A stretch of DNA of 44,703 nucleotides from Opitutaceae bacterium (GTDB lineage: Bacteria > Verrucomicrobiota > Verrucomicrobiia > Opitutales > Opitutaceae): the NCBI GenBank assembly GCA_028284235.1, contig JANQSC010000031.1, forward strand, positions 1-44,703, read 5' to 3'. The notes under the pieces were generated by a model. The model was not told where the DNA came from, did no database searches, and saw nothing but the letters and a program-made list of their open reading frames with translations. This document shows, piece by piece, positions 14,501 through 23,427 of the stretch (within the stretch, counting starts at the first letter, position 1; the number at the start of each line of letters is the position of its first letter). The position numbers were made by a program, and so were the translations under genes.

Positions 14501-15250
14501 TCAGGTTTCCGAGCAGACGAGCGTGCCGACCTTTTCGCCGAGTATGGCTCGCCGGATGCTGCCCTCTTCGTTGAGACTGAATACGAGAATGGGGACTTCG
14601 TTGTCCATGCAAAGCGAAAAGGCGGTGGAGTCGAGGATGTTGAGGCGCTGCTGGAGGGCGTCGATGTAGCTGAGCTGGTCGTAGCGGACGGCGTCGTCGT
14701 GCTTCATCGGGTCCTTGTCGTAGACGCCGTCGACTTTGGTCGCCTTCATGATCACTTCGGCCTGGATCTCGCTGGCTCGGAGGGCGGCGGTGGTGTCGGT
14801 GGAGAAGTAGGGATTGCCGGTGCCGGCGACGAATATGACCACGCGTCCCTTCTCCAAGTGCCGGATGGCGCGCCGGAGGATGAATGGTTCGGCGACCTGG
14901 TTCATGGGGATGGAGGTTTGGACCCGAGTGACCACTCCCATTTTCTCCAGGCACTCCATGAAGGCGAGGCCGTTGATTACCGTGGAGAGCATTCCCATGT
15001 AGTCGCCGGTGGTGCGATCGACGCCTCGGTCTTTGGATCCGGACAAGCCGCGGAAGATATTGCCGCCGCCGATGACGATGCAGATTTCCGTGCCTAAGGA
15101 GTGGATGTCCTTTATCTGCTCGCAGATGTGCTTGAGGGTGTCCCAATCGATGGGATCGCCGGATTTGGAGCACCGCAGCACTTCGCCGCTGAGCTTGAGG
15201 ATGACGCGTTTGTACTTCGGTTCGACGGCCGGGTTTGAGTCTGAGGACAT
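14501..15250 (-). CDS. pyrH: UMP kinase
   Basis: This 249-aa bacterial UMP kinase converts UMP to UDP. The amino-acid-kinase fold begins with [12 protein letters not shown] and continues with [11 protein letters not shown]. The UMP-binding stretch [19 protein letters not shown] and the loop [17 protein letters not shown] follow. [12 protein letters not shown] and the C-terminal [19 protein letters not shown] complete the family pattern. It heads the pyrH-frr gene pair. Confidence 0.97.
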   Translation of the reverse strand: MSSDSNPAVEPKYKRVILKLSGEVLRCSKSGDPIDWDTLKHICEQIKDIHSLGTEICIVIGGGNIFRGLSGSKDRGVDRTTGDYMGMLSTVINGLAFMECLEKMGVVTRVQTSIPMNQVAEPFILRRAIRHLEKGRVVIFVAGTGNPYFSTDTTAALRASEIQAEVIMKATKVDGVYDKDPMKHDDAVRYDQLSYIDALQQRLNILDSTAFSLCMDNEVPILVFSLNEEGSIRRAILGEKVGTLVCSET

Positions 15251-15364
15251 TAAAAACTCGTTAAGCCATAGGTGCTTAGGGTCGTCAATGCTGCGTTTCG
15301 CAAACTTCGGTTATTTCAGCGCTTGACGACTATCGCATCTCTCAGCAACGTATGCGGCCTTTAA

Positions 15365-15438
15365 AGCCTGGTGGTGTAATGGTAGCACAGATGGTTTTGG
15401 TCCATCCAGTCGGGGTTCGAGCCCCTGCCGGGCTGCCA
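15365..15438 (+). tRNA. tRNA-Gln (anticodon TTG)
   Basis: The cloverleaf can be drawn fully. The acceptor stem AGCCTGG pairs with CCGGGCT, with discriminator G and an encoded CCA. The D arm has AATGGTAG in the loop. The anticodon stem GATGG/CCATC encloses loop TTTTGGT, giving anticodon TTG. The T arm has loop TTCGAGC. Length is 74 nt. It is divergent from pyrH. Confidence 0.95.
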
Positions 15439-15444
15439 TCTCTC

Positions 15445-15461
15445 GTCCCGCTCAGCGGGAC
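15445..15461. terminator. short hairpin after tRNA-Gln
   Basis: GTCCCGC-TCA-GCGGGAC forms a perfect 7-bp stem 6 nt after the tRNA CCA end. There is no T-tract, so it may aid 3' processing or termination, or be a small intergenic hairpin repeat. Confidence 0.35.
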
Positions 15462-15535
15462 TTCGGATGGCGCGCCAGAAATCGATGCGAATTGGGGTGC
15501 GAGCTCGGAAGAGCGATAAGGGTGTGGGCTGCTTC

Positions 15536-15574
15536 TATAAGACCTATAGGTCCTATGGGACTTATAAGTCCTAT
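15536..15574. repeat. 9-nt tandem repeat (TATRRGNCY units)
   Basis: Four successive 9-mers TATAAGACC, TATAGGTCC, TATGGGACT and TATAAGTCC, then a partial TAT, run without gaps. Units are partly self-complementary, so the array can fold. The rest of the gap 15439-15730 shows no gene. Confidence 0.75.
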
Positions 15575-15730
15575 TCCAGGGCGATTTTACATCGCTTTAA
15601 AAAGCAGCTCTCGCGTGTCGCTTGATTCCGTTTCGAACATTGATTTCTTATGAAATTGGTCGAAGATTTGTGTAGTTGCGGATGGTTCGCGGGCTGTGAG
15701 CCGCGCGCGAATTCGGCATAACCAGACAAG

Positions 15731-17932
15731 ATGTACATTTCAGCAGATTGGCTTGCTCCGTTGGGAGAGGCGCTTTGGAAGGCGGAAAAGACGCATCCGG
15801 GCTCGATTCGCATGTTGAGCGATAGCTTGAACGACCCGCACGAGCTCGTCCGCTGCTATATCGAGCCCAAGTGCCGCTACGAAGACCACATGGGCAATTC
15901 GGGAAAGTCGTCTTGCTCGGCCTTCGACGCCATCAATCTCTTCATGGGCGACGGCGTGGACGCGTCCATCCAGGGAGGCAACCAAATGCTGGTGCTGGGC
16001 AATTCGGGAACCGGCAAAACGTCGCTGCTTTCCGTTTTGCGGCTCGCCCAGGTCCTGGAGCATCGGGACCGATCCGTGAGGTGCGAGTTGTTTCGTCTCG
16101 GACTCGACTCGCTCGATAAAATCGGGTCCATTGCCAACCCGGCGCAGACCGTACTGCTGCTCGATGGCTTAAACGAGGATCGCGAGGCGCGCAGTTCGCC
16201 GCGTCAGCGCTTGCTGGACCTGCTGGAAGCGACTCGGGAATTCAAACGCGTCCTGATCGCCTGCGACAATCGCTACTTCTTCCAGAACACAAGCGACCAG
16301 TCGGCGGGCGACAAAGGAGGGCGGATCGGCGATTTCAATTGCCCGCTCATGGTCCTGCTGGATTTCGAGATCGACCAAGTGGAGCTGTATCTACGGAAGC
16401 GCTACCCGAAGAATTGGCAACAGAAACTGCTCAAGGGCGGCGCGATTGAGCAGGCGGCCCTCCAAGTCGCGAATATGGGTGTGCTGAAGCATCGTCCTCA
16501 AATGCTCTCCCTCGTTGGCTATCTGCTAGAGAACGAAGGGTCGTTGCCGGACGAATACGCGTTGATGGAAGCGGTATCCGTTCAGTGGCTCATCGAGGAA
16601 AACGAGCGGGCGGCGAAAAACGGGCTTGAAGGTGTTTCCATGGAAACCTTGTACGAGTCCGCCAAAGAAATTTCGACCCGCATGGCGGAGATTGGCATGT
16701 ATTCAGTTTCCGCTCACAGAGTGCATGAGTGGCTGCCCGCGGACGGAAGTGGGTTGCCTCTGGAGAAAATGGAGTTCGACCCCTATTCGCTGTTGCAGAA
16801 GCACGACTACGGGGCGGGTGAGAGGAGCTACCGCTTTTCGCACCAGACGGTGCAGGAGTTTTTCGCCGCCCAGAGCGTCCTCGACAACAGCGGCGACGAC
16901 GAGATCGTGGTTCCCGAATACGCCACGAACAAGATGATCGACTACATCGCCCGCGGTCGTTCGGCCAGCGAGGAGCACAGCCAGAAGAAGCTGGTCATGC
17001 GCGACCTGAAGCTGGCCAATTTCGGATTCGAGTCCGCGGATTTGAAAGGGGCCATCATCGAAGGAGCGGACTTGACTGACGCCAATTTCGAGAACGCCAA
17101 CCTGGAGGAAGTGGAATTTGTGCAATGCCGGCTGGAAGGGGCTTCGTTCGACAAGGCGGATACGGACGGCACGGCTTCGGACCAGCCGAACCCCGGACTC
17201 CCGGTGTCGTTCGAAATCGAGGACGGCGTGCATCTGGAGATGATCTGGGTCGAGCCGGGTTCGTTTAATATCGGCAATCGCGACACTCCGGTGGAAATCG
17301 TCATTTCCGAAGGCTTCTGGCTCGGGAAGTATCCAGTCACGCAGCGCATCTACGAGTCGATTATGGAGCTCAACCCGAGCTCCTTCGCCACGGAGGAGGG
17401 CGAGCGTCCGGTCGAGCAAGTTTCCTGGAACGACGCCCAGTACTTCTGCGAGGAAATGACGCGACTGCTGCCGGAGGGTTTGGACGAGCCGTTCCGTTTT
17501 CGGCTGCCGAAGGAGTCCGAGTGGGTTCACGCGTGCCGGGCGGGGAATTCGACCAACTACAGCTACGGAGACAACGAGCGAATGTTCGGCCAGTATGGTT
17601 GGTATTCAGGGAATAGTGACGGACGAACGCACAAGCCGGGCGGCAAGCGCCCAAACCCGTGGGGCTTCCACGACATGCATGGCAATGTCTGGGAGTGGTG
17701 CTACGATCGCGACGACGATTTCGCCCATCGCCTTATAAACGACTTCAAGAACGAAGAGCAGGAGGAAGTGCGGGCCATTCGAGGCGGAGGCTGGAGCAGT
17801 CTGGTCTACGCGTGCCGGATCGCCAACCGGAATTGGTTCCCGCTACACGAGTACAGCAACAATATTGGCTTTCGGGTGGCTTTGGTGAGAGGCGCTCCGA
17901 AAATCGTCTCGAAACCGAAGGTGGATGAGTAG
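15731..17932 (+). CDS. STAND/NACHT-like NTPase fused to pentapeptide repeats and FGE-sulfatase domain
   Basis: This 733-aa three-part protein starts with a P-loop NTPase. Walker A is GNSGTGKTS (90-98), Walker B VLLLDGLNED (141-150), a sensor-like VLIACDNRYFF, and a helical region follows with YRFSHQTVQEFFAAQ as in NACHT/STAND proteins. Pentapeptide repeats (ADLKG, ADLTDANFENANLEE) follow at about 420-476. From about 500 comes an FGE-sulfatase/C-type-lectin-like fold (MIWVEPGSFNIG, PVEQVSWNDAQYFCEEM, RLPKESEWVHACRAG, GFHDMHGNVWEW, RGGGW, NIGFRVAL). Only one of the two FGE active-site cysteines is present, so binding rather than formylglycine formation is likely. No signal peptide. I infer a regulated switch, perhaps in conflict or signalling. 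It overlaps the next gene by 8 nt. Confidence 0.87.
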   Translation: MYISADWLAPLGEALWKAEKTHPGSIRMLSDSLNDPHELVRCYIEPKCRYEDHMGNSGKSSCSAFDAINLFMGDGVDASIQGGNQMLVLGNSGTGKTSLLSVLRLAQVLEHRDRSVRCELFRLGLDSLDKIGSIANPAQTVLLLDGLNEDREARSSPRQRLLDLLEATREFKRVLIACDNRYFFQNTSDQSAGDKGGRIGDFNCPLMVLLDFEIDQVELYLRKRYPKNWQQKLLKGGAIEQAALQVANMGVLKHRPQMLSLVGYLLENEGSLPDEYALMEAVSVQWLIEENERAAKNGLEGVSMETLYESAKEISTRMAEIGMYSVSAHRVHEWLPADGSGLPLEKMEFDPYSLLQKHDYGAGERSYRFSHQTVQEFFAAQSVLDNSGDDEIVVPEYATNKMIDYIARGRSASEEHSQKKLVMRDLKLANFGFESADLKGAIIEGADLTDANFENANLEEVEFVQCRLEGASFDKADTDGTASDQPNPGLPVSFEIEDGVHLEMIWVEPGSFNIGNRDTPVEIVISEGFWLGKYPVTQRIYESIMELNPSSFATEEGERPVEQVSWNDAQYFCEEMTRLLPEGLDEPFRFRLPKESEWVHACRAGNSTNYSYGDNERMFGQYGWYSGNSDGRTHKPGGKRPNPWGFHDMHGNVWEWCYDRDDDFAHRLINDFKNEEQEEVRAIRGGGWSSLVYACRIANRNWFPLHEYSNNIGFRVALVRGAPKIVSKPKVDE

Positions 17933-19064
17933 GTCGATCCGAATATCGGTCGTCCTGTTCCTATGGTCCGCGTTGGCTTCGCTGGGCGCGAGTGAGCGTG
18001 ATTTTCTGGGAGTGCCGCGAACGGACATCGAGCGGATCATCGAGCTCGGATACAATTTGGACGAGCGCGTTCCTGGGCTGATCGAGTCGATGATCGTCGA
18101 CTATCCTGATTCGCCGTTGGGATTGTGCCTGAAGGCGGCGCGCTTGTTTCGGCTGGATGGATACGCGGGCGGGACGAACGAGACGCTTGCCGAGGAATTC
18201 GAAGAGACATCGAGCGAGGCGATCGAGGCGGCTAAACGTTATTTCAAGGCGAACGAGGACGATCCGGAGGCTCGCTACGCGCTGGCCATGTGCGAGCTCA
18301 ACCTGGCGCGCTACTACATTGAAAACAGCCGTTGGTTCAGCGGGTTTTTCAAGGCGAATTCCGGAATCGGCCATTTGCGCGCCATACTCAAGGAGTATCC
18401 CGATTTCCATGACGCGAAGATGCCGCTGGGAGTGGCCAATTGTTTCCTGGACAAAACCCCGGTCTATCTCAAGCCCATCGCCGCGCTCCTGCGGTTTTCG
18501 GGAAATATGGAGCTTGGTCTGCAGCAACTGAGCGACGCGGAGAACAAGGGGTTTCTCACGCGATACGAAAGCCTCTATTACCAGATCGGCGTGCAGTGGG
18601 AGTTGCTTGAAAACGAGGAAAAGGCGGGGGAGATCCTGGATCGTTTCATCGCCCGGTTTCCGCGCAACGTAGACGCGCTCGCCATGAAAGCCCATCTCGA
18701 CCGGAAGCAGGAACGATACGACGCGGCGCTCGCGGGCTACGAGCGCGTATTCGCTCTCGACGAGTCGGTTTACCTGGGGGACGTGATCGACTGGCTGGTT
18801 TTGCATGCGGCCAATTGCGCCATCCATCTGGAAAAACCCGAAATCGCTTTGGAAAAGTCGAAGACGCTGCTGGCGAGCGACGGGGCGTTCAAGGAAGAGA
18901 TTCGTCCGTGGGGGCAGGTTATCGAAGCGAACGCTCTCTTGCACATGGGCCGCAAGGAAGAGGCGCGGGTCAAGTTCGAGCAGGTCAGCCGCCGCGGGAA
19001 TCCGCGTGCCTACCGGGCCGCCAAGGACATTCTGGAGGAATTGGACGCCGCCGAGACGGAGTGA
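17925..19064 (+). CDS. secreted TPR-repeat protein
   Basis: This 379-aa protein has a signal peptide (SIRISVVLFLWSALASLGAS). Helical TPR-like repeats follow: DPEARYALAMCELNLARYYIE, YESLYYQIGVQWELLENEEKAGEILDRFI, and NVDALAMKAHLDRKQERYDAALAGYERVF. It probably acts as a periplasmic scaffold. The ATG overlaps the last 8 nt of the STAND gene, so the two are likely translationally coupled, although one product is cytoplasmic and this one exported. Confidence 0.85.
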   Translation: MSRSIRISVVLFLWSALASLGASERDFLGVPRTDIERIIELGYNLDERVPGLIESMIVDYPDSPLGLCLKAARLFRLDGYAGGTNETLAEEFEETSSEAIEAAKRYFKANEDDPEARYALAMCELNLARYYIENSRWFSGFFKANSGIGHLRAILKEYPDFHDAKMPLGVANCFLDKTPVYLKPIAALLRFSGNMELGLQQLSDAENKGFLTRYESLYYQIGVQWELLENEEKAGEILDRFIARFPRNVDALAMKAHLDRKQERYDAALAGYERVFALDESVYLGDVIDWLVLHAANCAIHLEKPEIALEKSKTLLASDGAFKEEIRPWGQVIEANALLHMGRKEEARVKFEQVSRRGNPRAYRAAKDILEELDAAETE

Positions 19065-19229
19065 CGGCGCGAGGGTCGATTCTCGGGTTTTTGGATTGAA
19101 ATCCAACAGTTCGTGGCGGGTAGTCGCTCTCTTTCAGCGATTTACGCTTCCTTTACCCGACTTTGTGTTGTGCCGGGGCAGCTTCTGTCGAGGCTGACTG
19201 AATCGGGACGTTTCTCGCCCGATACTGGT

Positions 19230-19245
19230 AGGAGAGACCTGTTTG
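19230..19245 (+). promoter_or_regulatory. ribosome-binding site deciding a TTG start
   Basis: AGGAGAG at about 19230-19236 lies 6-7 nt before TTG 19243. The next in-frame ATG (19270) has no such site. This supports the TTG start for the subtilase. Confidence 0.5.
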
Positions 19246-22200
19246 TCACCTGCCGACCTGAAATCCCGGATGACCCTAATTCCCAATCGACTCAACCATT
19301 TTGGCGCCCTGTTCCTTGTTTGCGCGGCGATCCTGAGCGTGGCGCTTTGGCGGTCGAACGAAATGGAGCGGGTTGATCGGTTGGATTGGCTCGCGTCTCC
19401 CGGCGAGGAAAGCGCGGAGCCGTTGGCGGGAGTGGAACGGGAAACGATGGCGACCCCGGGAGCGGTCGGCGAACCATCGGGCCCGGTAAGATTCAACGAC
19501 GATCCGTGGTCGAACGCTACGGTCGTCCTACGCAAGGAGTCGCCGACGTCGACGGACGGGACCCGCGGACGGACGCAGCGAGTGGTCGTTCATCCAGAAA
19601 TCCGCTACCGTATACTAGTGGAGGAAACATGGGAACGCGCCGCTTCGGGAACGGTAGCGCGGACGATCAAGCGCGAGGTCGCGGCGGACCACTTTCTGCT
19701 CGAAGCGCGGCCCGGTGTTTCGTCCGAGGCGTTGTCGATCGCTCTAGACGATCTCGGATTGGATCTGCTGGGACGCGTTTCGCACGACGGTCCTTATCAA
19801 GTGGGCGTCACGAGTCCGCAACAGTCGCTCGAAGCGGTCCCGTCGTTCGTGGCCCATTTGAATAGCGGCGCGTATTCGAATTTAATCGAATACGCGGACT
19901 ACGATTTCGTTCGCCGGATCGCCGCGGCTCCCGACGATCCGTACTATGATTCTGGGGACCTTTGGGGATTGGACAACCGGGGAGTGCGTTCGGGATCGGT
20001 TGCGGGCGTCGACATCGAATCGGTGGAAGGATGGGATATTCGTTCGGACGCTTCGGAGATTGTAGTGGCGGTTGTGGATACCGGTGTCCGCTACACCCAT
20101 GAAGATTTGGCGGAGAACATCTGGGTGAACTCGGATGAAATCGCTGGAAATGGAATCGACGACGATGAAAACGGGTTTGTCGACGACGTTCACGGGATCA
20201 ATGCCCAGTTGTCTCCATTGCTTCCGGAGGGAGGAGATCCGGTGGACGAGAACGGGCATGGCACCCACGTGGCGGGGACGATTGGAGCGGTCGGTAACAA
20301 CGGCTTGGGCGTGACGGGCGTGGCCTGGAGAACGCAGTTGATGGCGTTGCGCTTTCTGACCGGTTCCGGAGTTGGAATGGATTCCGACGCGATACGTTGT
20401 ATCGATTATGCCATACAAAACGGAGCGGACGTCATCAATAGCAGCTGGGGAGGAGACGGTGTCAATCGAGCCCTCTTCGACGCGGTCGAGCGAGCGAATG
20501 AAGCAGGTATCATTTTCGTCGCGGCGGCGGGGAATGGGAGAGACGACATCGACGTGGACGCGTTCACCCCCGCTGGAATCGACCTGCCGAATGTCGTCAC
20601 AGTAGGGAACCACGATGATGGCGGCGATCTCCACTCGACGTCGAACTTCGGAGCGGGCAAGGTGGACTTGTCGGCGCCGGGGACTCGAATTCGATCCACT
20701 CTTCACCGCAGCGACAGCTCTTACGGCTATAAAACCGGAACGTCCATGGCGACTCCGTATGTATCCGGAATTTTGGCGTTGGTGATGTCGGAGTATCCGG
20801 AGGAGGACTTTCTGCGGCACATTGAACGCGTGCTGCAGGGGGCGATTGGCTCGCCGGGCCAATCATCGCTTTCACGTACCGGGGCTCGGGCGAGTCTCGC
20901 GGGTGCGCTGCGTATCCAAGATTTGAAGCCGTCTTCGCCAACGCGGTTCTCAGTCTCGAGCGCCGACGCGGACCCGTTGTTGAGTTGGGATATTAACTGG
21001 GCGGAACCGGTTGACGGATTCCGTATCGAAAAGCAGGTCGACAACGGCGAATGGAAACTCGCCGGATTCGTCGGTCCGAATGAGCGGCGATTTGCTGATC
21101 CAGCGAACGGGTATTCGTCTAGCGTTCGGTATCGATTGACCGCCGTTAACGCCATCGGCGAGTCGCTCCCGTCGCAAGCGCGCCGTCTAAACACGCTCAT
21201 ACAGTCAAACGAACCAGACACGATCGGATTGCCCAGCGGGGATCAGGGAATCGGATTCGGGGAATCGATGGACGCCAGCGAAGACGTTTTGGTCGTCGGA
21301 GCGCCGTTCGACGACGATGCGGGTCCCGAGTCGGGATCGGTTTACGTTTACGAACGACAGGCTGGATCGCGCTGGGAATACCGGCAGAAGTTGATCGGGG
21401 ACGATTCGCAGCGCTACGACAATTTCGGCCATTCCGTCGCGGTGGGCGAATCGGCTATTCTCGCGGGCGCGTTCAACGAGGATTCTGCCGGCACGGACGC
21501 GGGAGCCGCGTATTTGTTCGAGCGCGACGTCAACGGCGTTTGGCGACAATCGGCGAAGTTGGTCGCCGAGGAATCGGAGGGGCAGGACCGGTTTGGGTTT
21601 TCTGTGGCGGTTGAGGATTCGATTGCGGCAGTCTCTGCTCGGGACGACGACGATAGCGGAACGAATGCCGGCGCGGTTTACGTGTTCGAGCGAAATGCGG
21701 AAGGAAGTTGGAGGCAGCGAGCGAAACTGGTCCCGCCTGACGATTCGGCAAACGCCTATTTTGGCTGGTCGATCGATCTTCATGGAGATCGACTCGCGGT
21801 CGGCGCTAAAGGAGATTCCCAGGCGGGATCGAGCGCGGGGGCTGTCTACTTGTATCGAAAATCGGGAGTAGATTGGAACTTGGAAACCCGACTGCTTCCC
21901 CCCGATCCGTCCCCGTACTCGGAATTTGGATATAGCGTGGCGATCGACGACGGGACGACTCTGATTGGCAGTCCCGGGGTGGATGGAACGGAACTCGATT
22001 CAGGCGCAGCGTTTTTGTACCGACAGGATTCGAGCCAGTGGGTTTTGGATCAGGAGATCGGAGCGCCGTACGAAGAAGGTGGCGTCCGATTCGGCGCGGG
22101 TCTTTCTTTGGGTTTTGGACGAGCGGCGATAATCGGACGAAGCGATACCGGGGGCAATACTGCAGGGTTCGTCTACGAGCGAAATTCCGATGGCGGTTGG

Positions 22201-23427
22201 GCGTTGCGCGAGGATCTTCTGGACGATGATGAGCCGCCGTTGTTCGGAGTTAGTATCGCTCTTGCGAAGGAAGTTGTCAGCGTGGGCAATCCGAGCGCGC
22301 GTCGATTCGATTCCGTGTATGATGTTCCGGATACGCCTGAGAATATTGGGATCGGATCCATTTCGGAGCGAGGAGTTACTTTGAGTTGGTCGCCCGCGGA
22401 GCAGGTGGGAAGTTCAATAGTGATCGACCGGCGGGAAGTGGGAGCCGACGACTGGCGAATGATCGCTACAATCGACGGGTCTTCGACTGTGTTTACCGAC
22501 GAATCGGCGACGGGAGGGCGTCGCTGGGAATATCGCTTGCGCCGCTTGACGGGCGCCGTTTCCCCGCCTACTCCTTCGGTCTCGACCGAAGTCCTCCCCG
22601 TAGGTCGACTCGTCAATTTGTCCGTCCGTGGTTTTGTCGGGAGAGGGGAACGCGTGTTGGCATCCGGTTTCACCGTCCTGGGAAGCGACCCGCTCTCGCT
22701 CGGCTTGCGGGCCCGTGGACCGCATCTTTGGGAATGGGATATTCCGAATCCGATTACCGATCCGAAATTGACGCTGTATCCGTTCGGCGGTGACGCTACG
22801 GGATCCAACGACGATTGGTTTCGCTCTTACGAAGCTGCTGAAATGCTGGCGTTCGAATCGGCCACGGGAGCGGCTCCGATTGGCTTGTATGCTTCGGAGG
22901 CGGTTTCGTTGCAAAGCGTTTCGAACGGGGTCTACTCCATCGTGGTGGAGAATGCGGCAGCGGGAGACGGGATCGGCTTGGCGGAGATTTTTGAAGTGCC
23001 GGAGGCCGGACGGTTTTCGGACCGGGCCGCGCTGGTGAATTTATCTGCTCGGGGATATGTCGGATCGGGCTCAGGCGTTTTGATCGGAGGATTCGTGATT
23101 GCCGGAGACGCGCCTGCGCGCGTTGCGATTAGGGGGGTTGGGCCCGGGCTTTCCGAATACGGCGTGGTGAACACGCTGGAGGACCCGAAGATTCGACTGC
23201 ACACTGAGGATGGCACGGAGATTCAGTCCAACGGACAGTGGGGAACGGGAGGGCAGGCAGCCGAACTAGATTCACTTGCGGATCGACTGGGCGCGTTCGC
23301 TCTCGATTGGGGATCGGAAGACGCGGCGCTTGTCGTGACTTTGCCTCCGGGCCTTTACACCTGCGTCCTCGAGTCCGAATCGGGTGACTCGGGCGTGGGT
23401 TTGATGGAGATCTACTTGGTCGACTAG
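19243..23427 (+). CDS. large secreted subtilisin-like serine protease with FG-GAP-like and C-terminal repeats
   Basis: This 1394-aa exported protein carries a hydrophobic N-terminal signal (GALFLVCAAILSVAL), a propeptide region, and an S8 protease domain. The catalytic residues lie in VVDTGV (Asp, near 278), NGHGTHVAG (His, near 340) and GTSMATPYVSG (Ser, near 500). A fibronectin-III-like segment follows (about 575-650), then four or more FG-GAP-like repeats (FGxSVAV..GAVYVFERNAxGxW, about 665-1000), and a second FN3-like segment. Two related C-terminal modules open with LVNLSVRGFVGRGERVLASGF and LVNLSARGYVGSGSGVLIGGF, a style common in Verrucomicrobiota. It probably degrades extracellular protein. 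Its stop overlaps the stop of the convergent aminotransferase gene within CTAG. Confidence 0.9.
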   Translation: MSPADLKSRMTLIPNRLNHFGALFLVCAAILSVALWRSNEMERVDRLDWLASPGEESAEPLAGVERETMATPGAVGEPSGPVRFNDDPWSNATVVLRKESPTSTDGTRGRTQRVVVHPEIRYRILVEETWERAASGTVARTIKREVAADHFLLEARPGVSSEALSIALDDLGLDLLGRVSHDGPYQVGVTSPQQSLEAVPSFVAHLNSGAYSNLIEYADYDFVRRIAAAPDDPYYDSGDLWGLDNRGVRSGSVAGVDIESVEGWDIRSDASEIVVAVVDTGVRYTHEDLAENIWVNSDEIAGNGIDDDENGFVDDVHGINAQLSPLLPEGGDPVDENGHGTHVAGTIGAVGNNGLGVTGVAWRTQLMALRFLTGSGVGMDSDAIRCIDYAIQNGADVINSSWGGDGVNRALFDAVERANEAGIIFVAAAGNGRDDIDVDAFTPAGIDLPNVVTVGNHDDGGDLHSTSNFGAGKVDLSAPGTRIRSTLHRSDSSYGYKTGTSMATPYVSGILALVMSEYPEEDFLRHIERVLQGAIGSPGQSSLSRTGARASLAGALRIQDLKPSSPTRFSVSSADADPLLSWDINWAEPVDGFRIEKQVDNGEWKLAGFVGPNERRFADPANGYSSSVRYRLTAVNAIGESLPSQARRLNTLIQSNEPDTIGLPSGDQGIGFGESMDASEDVLVVGAPFDDDAGPESGSVYVYERQAGSRWEYRQKLIGDDSQRYDNFGHSVAVGESAILAGAFNEDSAGTDAGAAYLFERDVNGVWRQSAKLVAEESEGQDRFGFSVAVEDSIAAVSARDDDDSGTNAGAVYVFERNAEGSWRQRAKLVPPDDSANAYFGWSIDLHGDRLAVGAKGDSQAGSSAGAVYLYRKSGVDWNLETRLLPPDPSPYSEFGYSVAIDDGTTLIGSPGVDGTELDSGAAFLYRQDSSQWVLDQEIGAPYEEGGVRFGAGLSLGFGRAAIIGRSDTGGNTAGFVYERNSDGGWALREDLLDDDEPPLFGVSIALAKEVVSVGNPSARRFDSVYDVPDTPENIGIGSISERGVTLSWSPAEQVGSSIVIDRREVGADDWRMIATIDGSSTVFTDESATGGRRWEYRLRRLTGAVSPPTPSVSTEVLPVGRLVNLSVRGFVGRGERVLASGFTVLGSDPLSLGLRARGPHLWEWDIPNPITDPKLTLYPFGGDATGSNDDWFRSYEAAEMLAFESATGAAPIGLYASEAVSLQSVSNGVYSIVVENAAAGDGIGLAEIFEVPEAGRFSDRAALVNLSARGYVGSGSGVLIGGFVIAGDAPARVAIRGVGPGLSEYGVVNTLEDPKIRLHTEDGTEIQSNGQWGTGGQAAELDSLADRLGAFALDWGSEDAALVVTLPPGLYTCVLESESGDSGVGLMEIYLVD

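Noticed and set aside
17230-17900. Diversity-generating retroelement target (FGE/C-type-lectin domain)
   Set aside because: The C-terminal RGGGW..NIGFRV layout resembles variable-region proteins, but no reverse transcriptase or template repeat occurs in the window.
15731-17932. FGE domain as the maturation enzyme for the nearby sulfatases
   Set aside because: Only one of the two active-site cysteines is present, and the domain is fused to a cytoplasmic STAND NTPase 12 kb away from the sulfatase genes.
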